The notes beneath the pieces are model-generated. The model searched no databases. It had not been told where the DNA came from and saw only the letters and a program-made list of their open reading frames with translations. A program made the translations under genes and the position numbers. DNA of 64,000 nucleotides from Stutzerimonas stutzeri (GTDB taxonomy: Bacteria; Pseudomonadota; Gammaproteobacteria; Pseudomonadales; Pseudomonadaceae), in the NCBI RefSeq assembly GCF_024448895.1, contig NZ_JAMOIC010000007.1, positions 186,001 through 250,000 of the forward strand, in the 5' to 3' direction. Below are positions 21,729 to 34,019 of the stretch, piece after piece (position 1 is the stretch's first letter; each line of letters begins with the position of its first letter).

Positions 21729-22205
21729 TCAGAGATGGCGAACCTCGACAATCTCGAATTCCACCAGACCGCCAGGAGTCTTGACCACCGCGACGTCACC
21801 CTCCTCCTTGCCGATCAGTGCGCGCGCGATAGGGGAGCCGACCGAAATTTTGCCCAGTTTGATTTCCGCTTCGTCCTCACCAACGATCTGGTAGGTCACG
21901 CGCTCATCGGTCTCAACATTGGCAATCTCGACTGTGGTGCCGAAAATCACTTTGCCAGTGTGCGGAATGCTGCTGACATCGATGATCTGAGCGTTCTGCA
22001 GACGCCCTTCTATGTCACGGATCCGCGCCTCGACCATGCCCTGCTGCTCACGAGCAGCGTGATACTCGGCGTTCTCCTTCAGATCGCCCAGTTCACGCGC
22101 CACACCAATATCGTGACTGAGTTTGGGTCGAAGGACCTTGGTCAGATGATGCAATTCTTCTTCCAGGGCGTGAGCGCCCTGAACCGTCATAGGGTATTTG
22201 GTCAT
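21729..22205 (-). CDS. greA: Transcription elongation factor GreA
   Basis: A 158-residue protein. N-terminal coiled coil (about 8-75) includes the [20 protein letters not shown] block with the acidic tip that reaches the RNA polymerase active centre and triggers transcript cleavage; a C-terminal FKBP-like domain carries [16 protein letters not shown]. The ATG overlaps the carB stop (ATGA), indicating translational coupling with carAB. Confidence 0.98.
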   Translation of the reverse strand: MTKYPMTVQGAHALEEELHHLTKVLRPKLSHDIGVARELGDLKENAEYHAAREQQGMVEARIRDIEGRLQNAQIIDVSSIPHTGKVIFGTTVEIANVETDERVTYQIVGEDEAEIKLGKISVGSPIARALIGKEEGDVAVVKTPGGLVEFEIVEVRHL

Positions 22206-25200
22206 GCCTTGATTCCTGCATGGAGATCCTGCAAGCGGCGCACGGTCTTCTCAGGACCGAATTTCAGCGCCTCACAGATCGCTTGCCCACCAGCAAGAGT
22301 GGTGGTGCAGCAGATCTTGTGCTGCAGAGCGTTACGACGGATCGAGTAGGAATCAGCAATGGACTGACGCCCCTCGGTGGTATTGATGATCAGAGTGACC
22401 TCATCATTCTTGATCATATCTACAACGTGTGGGCGGCCTTCGGTGACCTTGTTCACCCGGCGAACTGGCAGGCCCGCCGCTTCGATGATCTTGGCCGTAC
22501 CCGCAGTGCCGACTACCTCGAAACCGAGTTCGATAAGATCACGCGCGACTTGGGCCACGAGAGGCTTGTCATCGTCACGCACGCTGATGAACGCACAGCC
22601 GCTGTTGGGCAGTATCTCGCTGGCGCCCAGCTGCGCCTTGGCAAAGGCTTCCGCGAAGCTGTCACCGACACCCATTACTTCACCGGTAGATTTCATTTCC
22701 GGGCCGAGGATTGGATCAACGCCAGGGAACTTGGCGAATGGGAAAACCGCCTCTTTCACGCTGTAGAAGTTGGGAATGATCTCTTCGGTCAATCCGGCCT
22801 CAGCCAAGGTTTTGCCAGCCATGACTCGTGCGGCAATCATCGCCAGCGACACGCCGATGCACTTGGACACGAACGGAACAGTACGCGAAGCGCGCGGATT
22901 CACTTCAATGACGAAGATGTCCTCGCCTTGAACTGCCATCTGAACGTTCATCAGACCGACAACACCCAGCTCAAGGGCCATTTTCTTGACCTGATCCCGG
23001 ATTTCGTCCTGGATATGCGCTGGCAGCGAATACGGAGGAAGCGAACATGCGGAGTCACCGGAATGCACGCCGGCCTGCTCGATGTGCTGCATGATTGCGC
23101 CGATTACCACATGCTCGCCGTCGCATACCGCATCGATATCGACTTCGATTGCGCAGTTGAGGAAGTGATCAAGCAGTACAGGACTATCGTTCGACACCTT
23201 TACCGCTTCACGCATGTAGCGGCGCAGCTCTTCTTCCTGATACACGATTTCCATCGCACGGCCGCCAAGGACGTATGACGGGCGCACAACCAGCGGATAT
23301 CCGATGACCTTGGACGCCGCCAGCGCTTCTTCCTCGCTACGCGCGGTTGCGTTTGGTGGCTGACGCAGGTTCAGGCGCTCGACCATCTGCTGGAAACGCT
23401 CACGATCCTCTGCACGGTCGATGGCATCAGGGCTGGTACCAATGATCGGCACGCCAGCCTCTTCCAGGGCGCGAGCAAGCTTAAGAGGCGTCTGGCCGCC
23501 GTACTGCACGATCACGCCCTTCGGCTGCTCGACACGCACGATTTCCAGCACGTCTTCCAGCGTTACCGGCTCGAAGTACAAGCGGTCGGAAGTGTCGTAG
23601 TCGGTCGAGACGGTTTCGGGGTTGCAATTGACCATGATGGTTTCATAGCCGTCGTCGCGCATAGCCAACGCGGCGTGTACGCAGCAATAGTCGAACTCGA
23701 TGCCTTGACCGATTCGGTTGGGACCACCGCCGAGAATCATGATCTTGTCGCGACTGGACGGGTTGGCCTCGCACTCTTCCTCGTAGGTCGAATACATATA
23801 GGCCGTATCGGTGGCGAACTCAGCGGCGCATGTGTCGACGCGCTTGTAGACCGGCAGCACCTTCAACTTGTGACGATGGGCCCGCAGATTCTTTTCGGTA
23901 ACGCCGAGCAGTTTGGCCAGTCGAGCGTCGGAGAAGCCCTTGCGCTTGAGCTTGTACATCACATCGCGATCGATGCTGGAAAGACCCATGGTCTTGATCC
24001 GCTCTTCTTCCTTGATCAGATCTTCGATCTGGACCAGGAACCACTCATCGATGCGCGTCAGATCGAACACTTCCTCGACCGTCTTGCCTGCACGGAATGC
24101 ATCGCCCAGATACCAGATACGGTCCGCGCCTGGAACGGTGAGTTCACGTTTGAGCGTGCCTTCGCTTTCCGGGTCAGAGAGGTCGAGCTTTGGATCGAAG
24201 CCGGCCACCCCAACCTCGAGCCCGCGCAGTGCCTTCTGCATCGACTCCTGAAAAGTACGCCCGATCGCCATGACTTCACCGACAGACTTCATCTGAGTCG
24301 TCAGGCGGGCATCGGCCTTGGGGAATTTCTCAAAAGCGAAACGAGGGATCTTGGTGACTACGTAGTCGATTGCCGGCTCGAAGGACGCAGGGGTACGACC
24401 TCCGGTAATGTCGTTCTGCAGCTCGTCGAGCGTATAGCCAACCGCGAGCTTTGCCGCAATCTTGGCAATCGGGAAGCCGGTGGCTTTGGAAGCCAGGGCA
24501 GACGATCGCGAAACACGTGGATTCATCTCGATCACGACCATGCGGCCGGTGTCCGGACAAATACCGAACTGCACGTTGGAGCCGCCAGTTTCAACGCCAA
24601 TTTCGCGCAATACCGCCAGCGAAGCGTTACGGAGGATCTGATATTCCTTGTCGGTGAGCGTCTGTGCCGGAGCGACAGTGATGGAGTCTCCGGTGTGAAC
24701 GCCCATCGGATCGAAGTTCTCGATGGCGCAGACGATGATGCAGTTGTCCTTCTTGTCACGGACCACCTCCATCTCGTATTCCTTCCAGCCAATCAGTGAC
24801 TCATCGATCAGCAGTTCGCTGGTCGGCGACAGATCAAGGCCGCGTGCGCAAATCTCTTCAAATTCTTCGCGATTGTAGGCGATACCACCGCCCGTGCCGC
24901 CCATGGTGAACGATGGACGGATGATGCAAGGGAAGCCGACTTTTTCCAGAACGCCGTAGGCCTCGTCCATGTTGTGCGCAATACCGGAGACCGGACAAGC
25001 CAGGCCGATATTCTTCATGGCCTTGTCGAAGCGTGAGCGGTCTTCGGCCTTGTCGATGGTATCGGCATTGGCACCGATCATCTCCACGCCGTACTTTTCA
25101 AGCACGCCGTGCTTTTCCAAATCCAGCGCGCAGTTCAGAGCCGTCTGGCCGCCCATGGTCGGCAGCAGCGCATCTGGGCGCTCTTTCTCGATGATCTTGG

Positions 25201-25423
25201 CAACCGTCGCCCACTTGATCGGCTCGATGTAGGTTGCATCCGCCATCGCCGGATCGGTCATGATCGTGGCCGGGTTCGAGTTGACGAGAATGACGCGGAA
25301 CCCTTCCTCGCGCAGCGCCTTGCACGCCTGAGCGCCGGAGTAATCGAACTCGCACGCCTGGCCGATAACGATCGGGCCTGCGCCGAGGATCAGAATGCTT
25401 TTGATGTCTGTACGTTTTGGCAT
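22202..25423 (-). CDS. carB: Carbamoyl-phosphate synthase large subunit
   Basis: A 1073-residue protein making carbamoyl phosphate from bicarbonate, ammonia from CarA and two ATP, for arginine and pyrimidines. Two homologous ATP-grasp halves: [19 protein letters not shown] near residue 11 and [19 protein letters not shown] near 560. The C-terminal MGS-like allosteric domain (about 935 onward) binds UMP/ornithine. It lies 30 bp after carA and overlaps greA by 4 bp. Confidence 0.99.
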   Translation of the reverse strand: MPKRTDIKSILILGAGPIVIGQACEFDYSGAQACKALREEGFRVILVNSNPATIMTDPAMADATYIEPIKWATVAKIIEKERPDALLPTMGGQTALNCALDLEKHGVLEKYGVEMIGANADTIDKAEDRSRFDKAMKNIGLACPVSGIAHNMDEAYGVLEKVGFPCIIRPSFTMGGTGGGIAYNREEFEEICARGLDLSPTSELLIDESLIGWKEYEMEVVRDKKDNCIIVCAIENFDPMGVHTGDSITVAPAQTLTDKEYQILRNASLAVLREIGVETGGSNVQFGICPDTGRMVVIEMNPRVSRSSALASKATGFPIAKIAAKLAVGYTLDELQNDITGGRTPASFEPAIDYVVTKIPRFAFEKFPKADARLTTQMKSVGEVMAIGRTFQESMQKALRGLEVGVAGFDPKLDLSDPESEGTLKRELTVPGADRIWYLGDAFRAGKTVEEVFDLTRIDEWFLVQIEDLIKEEERIKTMGLSSIDRDVMYKLKRKGFSDARLAKLLGVTEKNLRAHRHKLKVLPVYKRVDTCAAEFATDTAYMYSTYEEECEANPSSRDKIMILGGGPNRIGQGIEFDYCCVHAALAMRDDGYETIMVNCNPETVSTDYDTSDRLYFEPVTLEDVLEIVRVEQPKGVIVQYGGQTPLKLARALEEAGVPIIGTSPDAIDRAEDRERFQQMVERLNLRQPPNATARSEEEALAASKVIGYPLVVRPSYVLGGRAMEIVYQEEELRRYMREAVKVSNDSPVLLDHFLNCAIEVDIDAVCDGEHVVIGAIMQHIEQAGVHSGDSACSLPPYSLPAHIQDEIRDQVKKMALELGVVGLMNVQMAVQGEDIFVIEVNPRASRTVPFVSKCIGVSLAMIAARVMAGKTLAEAGLTEEIIPNFYSVKEAVFPFAKFPGVDPILGPEMKSTGEVMGVGDSFAEAFAKAQLGASEILPNSGCAFISVRDDDKPLVAQVARDLIELGFEVVGTAGTAKIIEAAGLPVRRVNKVTEGRPHVVDMIKNDEVTLIINTTEGRQSIADSYSIRRNALQHKICCTTTLAGGQAICEALKFGPEKTVRRLQDLHAGIKA

Positions 25424-25453
25424 GGTCTCTCTCGAATTCTGTGCTCGGCGGTC

Positions 25454-26602
25454 TTAGCGGCGCTTGGCCATGGCATCGATGAAGCGATCGAAAAGCGGCG
25501 CCACATCATGCGGGCCGGGACTCGCTTCGGGATGGCCTTGAAAACTGAAGGCGACTTTGTCCGTGCGTTCAATTCCTTGCAGCGTGCCATCGAACAGCGA
25601 CTTGTGCGTCGCGCGAAGATTGCTCGGCAGGCTGGCCTCATCCACAGCGAAACCATGGTTCTGGCTGGTGATCATCACCACGCCGGTGTCCAGGTCCTGC
25701 ACAGGGTGATTTGCACCGTGATGACCGTTGGGCATTTTCACGGTCTTGGCACCGGAGGCCAGTGCCAACAGTTGATGGCCAAGGCAGATACCGAAAACCG
25801 GGATATCGGTTTCTAGCACTTCCTGAATCGCCTTGATCGCGTAATCGCAAGGCTCCGGATCTCCCGGACCGTTCGCAAGGAAAACGCCATCCGGCTTCAG
25901 TGCCAGCGCTTCGCTTGCACTCGACTGCGCGGGCAGCACGGTGACACGGCAACCGCGCGCGACCAGCATGCGCAGGATGTTGTACTTCACACCGTAGTCG
26001 AATGCCACGACGTGATAAGGGAGTTCGCTGGCCGGGATTTCAGCGTGGCCATCATCCTTCAGGCACCAGACCGTGGAGCGCCACTCGTACGCTTCCTTGA
26101 CGCTGACTTCTTTGGCCAGATCCATCCCTTTCAGACCGGGAAAGCTGCGCGCCAGCTCCAGCGCCTTCTCTTCGGTGGCATCGACGCCTGCCAGGATGCA
26201 ACCGTCCTGGGCACCCTTCTCCCGCAGAATACGCGTCAACCGGCGCGTATCGATGCCAGCGATGGCAACGGTTCCGTTGGCTTTGAGGTAGTCAGGAAGG
26301 GATTGTTTTTCGCGCCAATTGCTCGAGGTCAATGGCAGGTCGCGGATCACCAGGCCCGCCGCCCAGATCTTCCAGGATTCGGCATCTTCCGGCGTGGTTC
26401 CGGTGTTGCCGACATGAGGATAAGTGAGGGTGACAATTTGCTTGGCGTAGGAAGGGTCGGTGAGGATTTCCTGATAGCCGGTCATGGCGGTATTGAACAC
26501 CACCTCACCAACGGTTTGCCCATCGGCGCCGATGGATTCGCCGCGAAAGATACTGCCATCGGCAAGGGCCAAAATGGCTGGCGTAGGGGCTGGCTTAGTC
26601 AA
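25454..26602 (-). CDS. carA: Carbamoyl-phosphate synthase small subunit
   Basis: A 382-residue protein, the glutaminase subunit supplying ammonia to CarB. Catalytic Cys in [13 protein letters not shown] and the His/Glu pair near [14 protein letters not shown]; the N-terminal half has [16 protein letters not shown]. The start is TTG at 26602: a strong GGGAGGT sits five bases upstream, and the first ATG is missing. A hairpin terminator lies 43 bp upstream, so carAB is either a new transcription unit or is attenuated there. Confidence 0.97.
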   Translation of the reverse strand: MTKPAPTPAILALADGSIFRGESIGADGQTVGEVVFNTAMTGYQEILTDPSYAKQIVTLTYPHVGNTGTTPEDAESWKIWAAGLVIRDLPLTSSNWREKQSLPDYLKANGTVAIAGIDTRRLTRILREKGAQDGCILAGVDATEEKALELARSFPGLKGMDLAKEVSVKEAYEWRSTVWCLKDDGHAEIPASELPYHVVAFDYGVKYNILRMLVARGCRVTVLPAQSSASEALALKPDGVFLANGPGDPEPCDYAIKAIQEVLETDIPVFGICLGHQLLALASGAKTVKMPNGHHGANHPVQDLDTGVVMITSQNHGFAVDEASLPSNLRATHKSLFDGTLQGIERTDKVAFSFQGHPEASPGPHDVAPLFDRFIDAMAKRR

Positions 26603-26644
26603 GAGACCTCCCAAAGATCAAGGCTGAAGCAGGCGCAGATTGTA

Positions 26645-26682
26645 AAAAAGCGGGATGACGTGTGAAGGTCATCCCGCTTTTT
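26645..26682 (-). terminator. Terminator between dapB and carA
   Basis: AAAAAGCGGGATGAC...GTCATCCCGCTTTTT, a 15-bp stem with an 8-base loop and T-runs on both strands. It ends dapB transcription on the minus strand and lies just upstream of the carA ribosome site. Confidence 0.9.
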
Positions 26683-26795
26683 GTTTGAGTCATTTCTGCG
26701 CAACTTTTAGTGGACACACTAAAACGGGAAGCTTACAGAAAACGCCTTTTGAGGTCTAGCCGAAATCAACCCGAACGCCCAGCCTAAGGCATCAT

Positions 26796-27626
<831 letters not shown>

Positions 27627-27636
27627 TCACGCTGCA

Positions 27637-27654
27637 GCGGCGCTTACGCGCCGC
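27637..27654 (-). repeat. Small palindrome between dnaJ and dapB
   Basis: GCGGCGC TTAC GCGCCGC perfect inverted repeat without a T-tract; probably a processing hairpin or a REP remnant. Confidence 0.5.
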
Positions 27655-27670
27655 ATGCAACCGCGCTGAG

Positions 27671-28798
27671 TTAAAGGTCGCCGAAAAAGCGCTTCATACC
27701 CTCGAACCAGCCGCTGGCCTTGGGCGAGTGGGAACTGTCGCTTTGCAACGTCTTGCGAAACTCGTCGAGCAGCTCGCGTTGGCGCTTACCGAGATTGACC
27801 GGTGTCTCAACCGCGACCCGACACAACAGATCCCCAGCGGCGCCGCCCCGAACAGGGGCCACGCCCTTGCCACGTAGTCGGAACTGTTTACCTGTCTGAG
27901 TCCCTTCCGGGATTTTCAGTTTGACGCGACCATCGAGCGTCGGCACTTCAAGCTCGCCACCCAAAGCCGCATCGGCGAAGCTGATCGGTACCTCGCAGTA
28001 CAGATGCTTGCCGTCGCGCTGGAAGATGGGGTGCTCGCGCACATTCACGACAACGTAAAGGTCGCCTGCAGGTCCACCTTGCGCCCCCGCCTCGCCTTCG
28101 CCGGTGAGGCGGATGCGGTCGCCCGTATCGACACCTGGCGGCACCTTGACCGACAACGTCTTCTGCTCTTCAACCCGACCCTGACCATGACAGCTTCCAC
28201 AAGGATCGGAAATCATCTTGCCGCTACCGTGGCAGCGCGGACAGGTCTGCTGGACGGAAAAGAAACCTTGCTGCATACGCACCTGGCCTATGCCGCCACA
28301 CGTGGTACATGTTACCGGGGCGGTACCTTTCTTCGCCCCAGAGCCATCGCACGGCTTGCACTCCACTAGCGTAGGCACACGAATGGTGACAGTGGTGCCG
28401 CGCACCGCTTCTTCCAGATCCAACTCGAGGGTGTAGCGCAGATCGCTGCCGCGTTGCGCGCCCCCACGCGAGCTGCCGCGCCCACCTGCGAAGAAGTCGC
28501 TGAACACATCGCCGAAGATATCGGAGAAGTTAGCATTGCCGTACGCAGCACCCGCACCGGCGCCCATCTGCGGATCGACCCCAGCATGACCGTACTGGTC
28601 GTAGGCCTGACGCTTGCTCGCATCCGACAGCACTTCATAAGCCTCGTTGGCTTCCTTGAACGAGTCTTCGGCGGCTTTGTCTCCGGGATTACGGTCCGGA
28701 TGATGCTTCATCGCAAGGCGACGATAAGCCTTTTTCAGCTCCGCCTCGCTGGCGCCACGCTCGACGCCCAGCACTTCGTAATAATCACGTTTGGCCAT
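27671..28798 (-). CDS. dnaJ: Chaperone DnaJ
   Basis: A 375-residue Hsp40 co-chaperone that stimulates DnaK ATPase. J domain 1-70 with HPD at 33-35, a Gly-rich stretch (about 73-110), a zinc centre of four repeats [24 protein letters not shown] and CGSCHGQG, then the substrate-binding C-terminal domains. Downstream of dnaK in the heat-shock unit. Confidence 0.98.
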   Translation of the reverse strand: MAKRDYYEVLGVERGASEAELKKAYRRLAMKHHPDRNPGDKAAEDSFKEANEAYEVLSDASKRQAYDQYGHAGVDPQMGAGAGAAYGNANFSDIFGDVFSDFFAGGRGSSRGGAQRGSDLRYTLELDLEEAVRGTTVTIRVPTLVECKPCDGSGAKKGTAPVTCTTCGGIGQVRMQQGFFSVQQTCPRCHGSGKMISDPCGSCHGQGRVEEQKTLSVKVPPGVDTGDRIRLTGEGEAGAQGGPAGDLYVVVNVREHPIFQRDGKHLYCEVPISFADAALGGELEVPTLDGRVKLKIPEGTQTGKQFRLRGKGVAPVRGGAAGDLLCRVAVETPVNLGKRQRELLDEFRKTLQSDSSHSPKASGWFEGMKRFFGDL

Positions 28799-28909
28799 AA
28801 ATTTCCTGAACCTTCAAATTCGTACCCTCCAGACACGCCGACGCGGGAGCAAGCCCCCGCGCGGCGATCAAACCCGTCACGGCAGCGCCGCTGGGTGTTG
28901 GAGCGAAAG

Positions 28910-28936
28910 GCAGCGGCCACCATTGGTGGCCGCTGC
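28910..28936 (-). terminator. dnaK-dnaJ intercistronic hairpin
   Basis: Twelve-base-pair stem GCAGCGGCCACC / GGTGGCCGCTGC with a 3-base loop, 34 bp after the dnaK stop. It lacks a U-run, so it more likely tunes dnaJ expression or protects the dnaK mRNA than ends transcription. Confidence 0.5.
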
Positions 28937-28970
28937 TCTCCCCCACGTCATGGGGGTCATAAGCCGCGGC

Positions 28971-30884
28971 TTACTTGTTGTCCTTGACCTCTTCGAACTC
29001 CGCGTCGACAACGTCGTCACCAGCTTGTCCACTGTCACCAGCCTGCTCGCCTTGGCCGCCCTGAGGCTGCTCGGCGTACATCTTCTGAGCCAGAGGCGTT
29101 GACGCCTGGGACACCGCTGCGATCTTGGCTTCGATCTCGGCCTTGTCATCGCCTTTGATAGCGACTTCCAGCTCGCCAACAGCCTTCTCGATGCTGGTCT
29201 TGTCTTCCTCAGAAGCTTTGTCGCCCGCTTCAGTCAGCATCTTGCGGGTTGCATGTACCAACTGATCACCCTGGTTGCGCGCGGTAACCAGTTCTTCGAA
29301 CTTGCGGTCTTCCTCGGCATTGGCCTCGGCATCGCGGACCATCTGCTCGATTTCTTCCTCGGACAGACCCGAGTTCGCCTTGATCACGATGGACTGGTGC
29401 TTACCCGTTGCTTTGTCTTTCGCAGATACATGCAGGATGCCGTTGGCGTCGATGTCGAAGGTGACCTCGATCTGCGGAACACCACGAGGGGCTGGAGGGA
29501 TCTCAGCCAGATCGAAACGACCCAGCGACTTATTCTGCCCCGCCTGCTTACGCTCACCCTGCAGCACGTGAATGGTCACCGCGCTCTGGTTGTCGTCAGC
29601 GGTCGAGAACACCTGCGACTTCTTGGTCGGAATGGTGGTGTTCTTTTCGATCAAGGCAGTCATCACGCCGCCCATGGTTTCGATACCCAGGGTCAGCGGG
29701 GAGACGTCGAGCAGCAGCACATCCTTAACGTCACCGGCCAGAACGGCACCCTGGATGGCGGCACCCATTGCCACAGCCTCATCCGGATTCACGTCTTTGC
29801 GCGCTTCCTTACCGAAGAACTCAGCAACCTTCTGCTGCACGAGCGGCATACGAGTCTGGCCACCGACCAGGATCACGTCGTCGATCTTCGACGCATCGAT
29901 GCCTGCGTCCTTCATGGCCATACGGCAAGGCTCGATTGTGCGCTGTACCAGGTCCTCGACCAGCGCTTCAAGCTTGGCGCGGGAAATCTTCACGTTCAGG
30001 TGCTTCGGACCGGTTGCATCTGCGGTGATGTAAGGCAGGTTGACGTCAGTCTGCTGGCTGGAGGAAAGCTCGATCTTGGCTTTCTCGGCAGCTTCCTTAA
30101 GGCGCTGCATCGCCAGCGGATCACCCTTGAGGTTCATGCCGCTTTCCTTCTTGAACTCGTCGACGAGGTAGTCGATCAGGCGAATATCGAAGTCCTCGCC
30201 ACCAAGGAAAGTGTCACCGTTGGTGGCCAATACTTCGAACTGATGCTCGCCGTCGACTTCGGCAATCTCGATAACCGATACGTCGAAGGTACCGCCGCCC
30301 AGGTCATAAACGATGACCGTGTGATCGCCCCGAGCCTTGTCCATGCCGTAGGCCAGCGCAGCCGCAGTCGGCTCGTTGATGATGCGTTTGACGTCCAGAC
30401 CGGCAATACGGCCCGCGTCCTTGGTCGCCTGGCGCTGGCTGTCATTGAAGTAGGCAGGGACGGTAATCACCGCTTCAGTGACCGGCTCGCCGAGATAGTC
30501 TTCGGCAGTCTTCTTCATCTTTTTCAGGATTTCGGCAGAAATCTGCGGCGGCGCCATCTTCTGACCGCTGACTTCAACCCAGGCGTCGTTATTGTCCGCC
30601 TTGACGATCTTGTAAGGGACCATCTGGATATCTTTCTGCACGACGTCCTCGTCGAAACGACGACCGATCAGACGCTTCACCGCATACAGCGTGTTGTGCG
30701 GATTGGTCACCGCCTGACGCTTGGCCGACTGCCCGACCAGGATTTCGCCATCATTGGCGTACGCGATGATCGACGGCGTGGTGCGGCCGCCTTCAGCGTT
30801 CTCGATCACCTTGGCCTTGCCGTTTTCCAGAATGGAGACGCAGGAGTTGGTCGTTCCCAGGTCGATACCGATAATCTTGCCCAT
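28971..30884 (-). CDS. dnaK: Chaperone DnaK (Hsp70)
   Basis: A 637-residue protein folding chaperone with ATPase domain 1-380 ([48 protein letters not shown]), the beta-sandwich substrate domain ([17 protein letters not shown]) and a helical lid with a Gly/Gln-rich disordered tail ending EEVKDNK. A sigma-32 type promoter overlaps the grpE stop upstream. Confidence 0.99.
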   Translation of the reverse strand: MGKIIGIDLGTTNSCVSILENGKAKVIENAEGGRTTPSIIAYANDGEILVGQSAKRQAVTNPHNTLYAVKRLIGRRFDEDVVQKDIQMVPYKIVKADNNDAWVEVSGQKMAPPQISAEILKKMKKTAEDYLGEPVTEAVITVPAYFNDSQRQATKDAGRIAGLDVKRIINEPTAAALAYGMDKARGDHTVIVYDLGGGTFDVSVIEIAEVDGEHQFEVLATNGDTFLGGEDFDIRLIDYLVDEFKKESGMNLKGDPLAMQRLKEAAEKAKIELSSSQQTDVNLPYITADATGPKHLNVKISRAKLEALVEDLVQRTIEPCRMAMKDAGIDASKIDDVILVGGQTRMPLVQQKVAEFFGKEARKDVNPDEAVAMGAAIQGAVLAGDVKDVLLLDVSPLTLGIETMGGVMTALIEKNTTIPTKKSQVFSTADDNQSAVTIHVLQGERKQAGQNKSLGRFDLAEIPPAPRGVPQIEVTFDIDANGILHVSAKDKATGKHQSIVIKANSGLSEEEIEQMVRDAEANAEEDRKFEELVTARNQGDQLVHATRKMLTEAGDKASEEDKTSIEKAVGELEVAIKGDDKAEIEAKIAAVSQASTPLAQKMYAEQPQGGQGEQAGDSGQAGDDVVDAEFEEVKDNK

Positions 30885-30957
30885 GTCTTTCTCTCCGAAC
30901 TTTGATTGGTCCGCGCCTGTTTACCGGCTGCGGGTAACACAAAAACGCTTGGCTACG

Positions 30958-30985
30958 AGATGGGGGTCAGTAGCCGAAATTCAAG
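30958..30985 (-). promoter_or_regulatory. Sigma-32 heat-shock promoter of dnaK
   Basis: On the minus strand CTTGAA (30980-30985), a 14-base spacer, then CCCCATCT (30958-30965). This fits the RpoH consensus CTTGAA-N13-15-CCCCATNT exactly. It lies at the end of grpE, so dnaKJ can be induced separately. Confidence 0.85.
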
Positions 30986-31550
30986 CCTTCTCATCAATCG
31001 AAGGCGGTGTTTCTGCTGGCGCCTTGCTGACGACGACCATGGCCGGACGCAACAAACGACCATTGAGCAGGTAGCCCTTCTGGAAGACTTTGAGCACGCT
31101 TCCAGGCTCGGCATGGGTGCTTTCTTCCATCGCCATAGCCTGATGGTGCTCGGGATTGAAGGGCTCGCCCTGAGGATCAAGCTGGACCAGCTGATGGCGC
31201 GCCAGGGTGTCGAGGAGCAACTTGAAGGTCAGCTCGACACCTTCACGCATCGGCTTGACCGCTTCATCGCTGGGGTTCGAAAGCTCCAGGCCGCGCTCAA
31301 GGCTGTCGGCCACGGCCAACAGATCACCGGCAAACTTTTCGAGGGCGAACTTGTGCGCCTTCTCGATATCCTGCTCGGCACGACGCCGAATATTCTGCAG
31401 CTCGGCGGCAACCCGCAGCGACTGGTCCTGCGCAGCAGCCAGCTGCTCCTCGAGGGACTGCACCCGTGCAGCCAGATCCTCGGTCATTTCGGCTTGCTCG
31501 CTTTCATTATCTTCGGGGGTCTGGTTGTCCAGGTTCTGCTCGTCGGCCAT
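30981..31550 (-). CDS. grpE: Nucleotide exchange factor GrpE
   Basis: A 189-residue protein that releases ADP from DnaK. N-terminal acidic disordered region and a long coiled coil (about 25-85), then the dimer/beta domain with [18 protein letters not shown] and the C-terminal [14 protein letters not shown]. First gene of grpE-dnaK-dnaJ. Confidence 0.97.
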   Translation of the reverse strand: MADEQNLDNQTPEDNESEQAEMTEDLAARVQSLEEQLAAAQDQSLRVAAELQNIRRRAEQDIEKAHKFALEKFAGDLLAVADSLERGLELSNPSDEAVKPMREGVELTFKLLLDTLARHQLVQLDPQGEPFNPEHHQAMAMEESTHAEPGSVLKVFQKGYLLNGRLLRPAMVVVSKAPAETPPSIDEKA

Positions 31551-31602
31551 GCGGTCCTCCTCATCGATACGTCTGCGGGCATTGGCCCGCTCTTGTGCCG
31601 CT

Positions 31603-31630
31603 ATATGGGGGCGGGAAATTCTGCTTCAAG
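31603..31630 (-). promoter_or_regulatory. Sigma-32 heat-shock promoter of grpE
   Basis: Minus strand CTTGAAG (31624-31630), 13-base spacer, CCCCATAT (31603-31610); close to the RpoH consensus. It lies 53 bp upstream of the grpE ATG. Confidence 0.85.
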
Positions 31631-31747
31631 GGCAGACTAGTAACTCGATCAGGACGCATAGAATCAGGCGCCACCGAGCAAAGCACCTGTGTGCGCTTTG
31701 TTTACAGAGCGCAAGACTCCTATCGCTTGAAGCGCCACGCAAAAGCA

Positions 31748-31763
31748 CTGTATAAATAGCCAG
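31748..31763 (+). promoter_or_regulatory. LexA (SOS) box of recN
   Basis: CTGTATAAATAGCCAG, the CTG-N10-CAG form of the LexA site with an AT-rich centre, 22 bp before the recN start. RecN is a classic SOS gene. Confidence 0.8.
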
Positions 31764-31785
31764 TCACCCACGCAGGAGTCCTGCC

Positions 31786-33462
31786 ATGCTGGTTCACCTT
31801 TCTGTTCACAACTACGCAATCGTCGAGCACCTCGACCTTGAGCTGAAGCGCGGCATGAGCGTGATCAGTGGTGAAACCGGCGCCGGCAAGTCGATCATGC
31901 TCGACGCATTAGGGCTGACACTCGGCGACCGCGCAGATAGCAGCGTCGTTCGAATCGGCGCTGACAAGGCGGACATCCTGGCCAGCTTCGATCTGGACGA
32001 TATCCCCGACGCCCGCGCATGGCTGGCGGAGCGTGATCTGGACAACGATGGCCCATGCATCCTACGGCGGGTCATTACGGCCGAAGGTCGTTCTCGCGGC
32101 TACATCAACGGAACACCGTGCCCCCAAGGCGACCTGAAAGCGCTCGGGGAATTTTTGATCGACATCCACAGCCAGCACGAACATCAATCCCTACTCAAGC
32201 TCGACACCCACCGACGCCTGCTCGACGAATTTGGCGGGAGCCAGGACTTGGCGCGACAGGTATATCTTGCAGCGCAGCGCTGGCGGCAGACTCGACAGAC
32301 GCTGGAGCGCCTGAGCAATAGCAGCGACGAGCAACGAGCGCGCCATCAGCTGCTGAGCTATCAGCTGGAGGAGTTGGAAACACTCGCCCTTGGTGAGAAC
32401 GAACTCGACCAGCTCGAGCAGGAGCACAAGAATCTCGCTAATGCCGAACACTTGCTGGGCGCCTGTCAGCAGGTGCTGGACCTATGCAGCGAAAGCGATG
32501 CGGGCAACGTGCTATCGGCGCTGACTTCGAGCCTTCAACGCCTGACCGCATTTCAGAATCAACCAGGAGCCTTGGGCGAAGCCGTCAACCTTCTATCCAG
32601 TGCGCAGATCCAGGTAGAGGAAGCCGTGGGCGAGCTGAATCGGTTTCTCGACCACTTCGATTCCGACCCGCAGCGCCAGCAAACGCTGGAGGAACGTCTC
32701 GACAGCATCTATACGCTGGCGCGCAAGCATCGCGTTAAACCGCAGGAACTTCCGACGCTGCAGCAGGGCTTGTTTGAAGAGCTGGAAAGCCTCAACGCCG
32801 ATGATGATGCGCTTGAGCGGCTGGGCGAAGAGTTGGCCGCATACGCTCAGCACTATCGTGAGAAAGCCGAGGAACTGAGCGCTGCTCGCCAACGTGCTGC
32901 TGAGTCACTCGCAGTTGCGGTCGAAGCGGAAATTCAACGACTAGGAATGCCCGGCGGCAAATTCAGCGTTGTGCTGAAACCCACATCAGTCGATGACCTG
33001 ATGCCGCAAGGACAGGAGCAGGTGGAGTTTCTCGTCAGCGCCAACCCCGGGCAGCCGCTGCGACCCCTGGCGAAAGTGGCGTCCGGCGGCGAGCTTTCAC
33101 GGATCAGCCTGGCCATTCAGGTGATTACCGCCCAGACCTCGAGGACACCGACCCTGGTATTCGACGAAGTCGACGTCGGGATTGGCGGCCCCACTGCCGA
33201 AGTGGTCGGCCAGCTGCTGCGTCGACTTGGCGAGCGCGGCCAGGTGCTAACTGTCACCCATCTACCTCAGGTGGCGGCGCAAGGGCATCACCATCTCTTC
33301 GTGCACAAGGCGCGCGGCCGGGACGAGACCCACACGGCAGTGGCGGCTCTTGAAGGCGCCGAGCGGGTCGAAGAGATCGCTCGGATGCTCGGCGGGGTTG
33401 ATCTGACCGAGCAGGCGCTAGCTCACGCCCGGCAGATGATCAGTTCTGCACAACCCTCCTGA
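31786..33462 (+). CDS. recN: DNA repair protein RecN
   Basis: A 558-residue SMC-like ATPase for double-strand-break repair. Walker A GETGAGKS at 29-36, a long coiled-coil middle (about 160-370), signature motif KVASGGELSRISLAI, Walker B TLVFDEVDVGIGG, and the H-loop VTHLPQVAA. Single gene with a GGAGT ribosome site and a LexA box, so damage-inducible. Confidence 0.98.
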   Translation: MLVHLSVHNYAIVEHLDLELKRGMSVISGETGAGKSIMLDALGLTLGDRADSSVVRIGADKADILASFDLDDIPDARAWLAERDLDNDGPCILRRVITAEGRSRGYINGTPCPQGDLKALGEFLIDIHSQHEHQSLLKLDTHRRLLDEFGGSQDLARQVYLAAQRWRQTRQTLERLSNSSDEQRARHQLLSYQLEELETLALGENELDQLEQEHKNLANAEHLLGACQQVLDLCSESDAGNVLSALTSSLQRLTAFQNQPGALGEAVNLLSSAQIQVEEAVGELNRFLDHFDSDPQRQQTLEERLDSIYTLARKHRVKPQELPTLQQGLFEELESLNADDDALERLGEELAAYAQHYREKAEELSAARQRAAESLAVAVEAEIQRLGMPGGKFSVVLKPTSVDDLMPQGQEQVEFLVSANPGQPLRPLAKVASGGELSRISLAIQVITAQTSRTPTLVFDEVDVGIGGPTAEVVGQLLRRLGERGQVLTVTHLPQVAAQGHHHLFVHKARGRDETHTAVAALEGAERVEEIARMLGGVDLTEQALAHARQMISSAQPS

Positions 33463-33470
33463 ACAGAGAC

Positions 33471-33497
33471 AAAAAAGGCGACCAATGAGGTCGCCTT
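33471..33497 (-). terminator. Terminator of fur (shared with recN)
   Basis: AAGGCGACC AATGA GGTCGCCTT stem with six Ts on the minus side, between the convergent recN and fur genes. Confidence 0.85.
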
Positions 33498-33518
33498 CGC
33501 AGTTTTGTCAGTCCGGAA

Positions 33519-33926
33519 TTAGTCAGCCTTCTTGCGGACGTAGAGCACCAGATTGTGATCTACCAGATCGTAACCATGGCGTTTGACGATCTCCTTCTGC
33601 AGCTTTTCGATCTCAGGATCGAAAAACTCGATAACGTCCCCGCTATCGACGCAGACCATGTGGTCATGGTGACCGCCGTCTGCCAGTTCGAACACCGCAT
33701 GGCCGCCATCGAAGTTATGCCGAACCACCAGGCCCGCCGCCTCGAACTGGGTCAGCACGCGGTATACGGTTGCCAGACCGACGTCTTCGCCGGCTTCCAT
33801 CAACGCCTTATAGACGTCCTCGGCGCTCATGTGGCGCTGATCAGTGGTATCCAGCATTTGCAGGATCTTGACCCGTGGCAGGGTTACTTTGAGACCAGCT
33901 TTTCGTAGTTCGCTATTTTCGACCAT
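33519..33926 (-). CDS. fur: Ferric uptake regulator Fur
   Basis: A 135-residue Fe(II)-dependent repressor. Winged-helix DNA-binding domain (1-80) with [17 protein letters not shown], then the metal site [20 protein letters not shown]. Only one Cys (92) of the structural CxxC pair is present, as in P. aeruginosa Fur. The ATG at 33926 ([15 protein letters not shown]) matches family starts. Divergent from bamE across 93 bp. A Fur-like box elsewhere in the window (48.1 kb) suggests one target. Confidence 0.98.
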   Translation of the reverse strand: MVENSELRKAGLKVTLPRVKILQMLDTTDQRHMSAEDVYKALMEAGEDVGLATVYRVLTQFEAAGLVVRHNFDGGHAVFELADGGHHDHMVCVDSGDVIEFFDPEIEKLQKEIVKRHGYDLVDHNLVLYVRKKAD

Positions 33927-34019
33927 GGTTGGCTTTCTCGCTGCTGCTGTTTCGCAGCCTCCTTCAATACGGGTATGATCCGGGCTTTGCCCAGCCAAGA
34001 TAGTGGAAGTCACCTACCG

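Noticed and set aside
29253-30905. A 550-codon open frame opposite dnaK
   Set aside because: Long antisense frames opposite dnaK are a well-known effect of its codon use; no ribosome site or domain, and dnaK is certain.
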